From Bacillota bacterium (GTDB lineage Bacteria > Bacillota > Bacilli > Alicyclobacillales > SLC66), in contig JAJZZT010000048.1 in assembly GCA_021797415.1 (NCBI GenBank), positions 1-5,653 on the forward strand: 5,653 bases of DNA, read 5' to 3'. The notes under the pieces are model-generated. The model was not told the origin of the DNA. It saw nothing but the letters and a program-made list of their open reading frames with translations, and did not search any database. A program made the translations under genes and the position numbers. Each line of letters opens with the position of its first letter. Position 1 is the first letter of the stretch. Below, in pieces: positions 4,982 to 5,653 of this stretch.

Positions 4982-5653
4982 GTGCAGGTTTTCAGCTACG
5001 AAGGGCAGAGAGTGCTGATTCTTGCGCCGCATGCCGATGATGAAACCATAGGATGCGGTGGTGTCATCCAGAAGTATATCCGGCACGGAAGCACTGTCCG
5101 CGTGCTGATCGCCTCTTTTACCATGTCAGATTGCCAGAAATACCATGCGGATGCGCAGCAATACAAGGTGTACAGCGGTACGCGGCGTATGGCGGAAATG
5201 CGGCGGGCGTTCGAGATCATGGGCATCGCCGATTTTCATTTCATGTATCTGGACGATACGGCGGAGACACGTTTTCACAGCCGGTTGGATACTGTGCCAA
5301 AAGTCGAGATGGTGACGGCGGTGGAACGCCACCTGCACGAGTTTTCCCCAACGGTTCTGTATATTCCGTCGCGGACAAAGCATCAGGACCATGAGGTGCT
5401 ACATGAAATCGCCCTTACAGCCGCCCGCCCGTATTTCTGGCGTGGATCTGTCCTCGTGTATGAGACGGACGGTGAACTGGTATTTCAACCCAATCTGTTC
5501 GTCCCTTTGACGGAGGGCGAAATCGACTGCAAGCTCCAGGCGCTCTCCGCCTTTGAGACGCAACTCGGTTCTGAACGCCACCCTGTTCATCCGCAGGTTA
5601 TCCTTACACGCGCGCGCTACAGGGGGCAACTCATCTATGCAGATTATGCAGAG
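4982..5653 (+). CDS. PIG-L/LmbE-family zinc deacetylase, 5' part
   Basis: The frame is open from GTG 4982 to the right edge (224 residues seen), so the gene is cut by the window. It starts VQVFSYEGQRVLILAPHADDE and carries the family signature PHADDE (16-21), corresponding to the usual PHxDDE with the zinc ligands His17 and Asp20 and the catalytic Asp19, then GCGG (24-27). The second signature HQDH (134-137) supplies the third zinc ligand, His137. Between them are the expected strand VRVLIASF (39-46), the RRMAEMRRAFEIMGI helix (68-82) and FMYLDD (87-92). Members remove acetyl from N-acetylglucosamine-type sugars (GPI, mycothiol, bacillithiol, antibiotics). Typical length is 220-270 residues, so only a short C-terminal part is missing. 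It is cytoplasmic, with no signal peptide. It is divergent from the ATP-grasp ligase. The family is certain; the substrate is unknown, and I do not assign bshB or mshB. Confidence 0.95.
   Translation, partial: MQVFSYEGQRVLILAPHADDETIGCGGVIQKYIRHGSTVRVLIASFTMSDCQKYHADAQQYKVYSGTRRMAEMRRAFEIMGIADFHFMYLDDTAETRFHSRLDTVPKVEMVTAVERHLHEFSPTVLYIPSRTKHQDHEVLHEIALTAARPYFWRGSVLVYETDGELVFQPNLFVPLTEGEIDCKLQALSAFETQLGSERHPVHPQVILTRARYRGQLIYADYAE

Noticed and set aside
5053..5394. 113-codon plus-strand frame inside the PIG-L region
   Set aside because: It is out of frame with the PIG-L deacetylase, whose PHADDE and HQDH motifs and strong SD identify the real frame.

Overview
The window looks like chromosomal DNA of a moderately GC-rich Gram-positive bacterium, most likely Bacillota. 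The evidence is strong Shine-Dalgarno (SD) sequences of the AGGAGG type placed 7-10 bases before starts (including two GTG starts), GC-rich coding sequence, short AT-rich control regions, and family types common in Bacillales. No species is claimed.

Left block, plus strand (1-2298): the 3' end of a TPR-like protein gene, which appears to carry a one-base frameshift near position 40. A 71-base imperfect palindrome (336-406) spans its stop codon. Next come a small DUF6941-like protein (470-904) and, overlapping it by ATGA, a two-domain protein with an N-terminal family 2 glycosyltransferase and a C-terminal SAM-dependent methyltransferase (901-2298). The last two are almost certainly co-translated.

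Middle block, minus strand (2468-4830): an ArsP/UPF0718-type permease with a Cys-rich CTCC motif, converging on the glycosyltransferase gene, and upstream of it on the same strand an ATP-grasp ligase. The two are separated by about 190 bases containing an AT-rich stretch with repeated TATCA elements. The permease start is best placed at GTG 3532, where there is a very good SD, not at the upstream ATG.

Right block, plus strand (4982-5653, open at the window edge): a PIG-L/LmbE-type zinc deacetylase starting at a GTG with a near-perfect SD. It is divergent from the ATP-grasp gene across a 151-base control region with a sigma-A-like promoter and an inverted repeat TTGCACA/TGTGCAA.

Together, a glycosyltransferase-methyltransferase, an N-deacetylase and an ATP-dependent carboxylate-amine ligase suggest glycan or aminosugar-conjugate synthesis: build a sugar, expose an amine by deacetylation, then join an acyl or aminoacyl group. 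This is inference from family types. The permease may be unrelated, or may export a product. No rRNA, tRNA, CRISPR array or transposase was seen.
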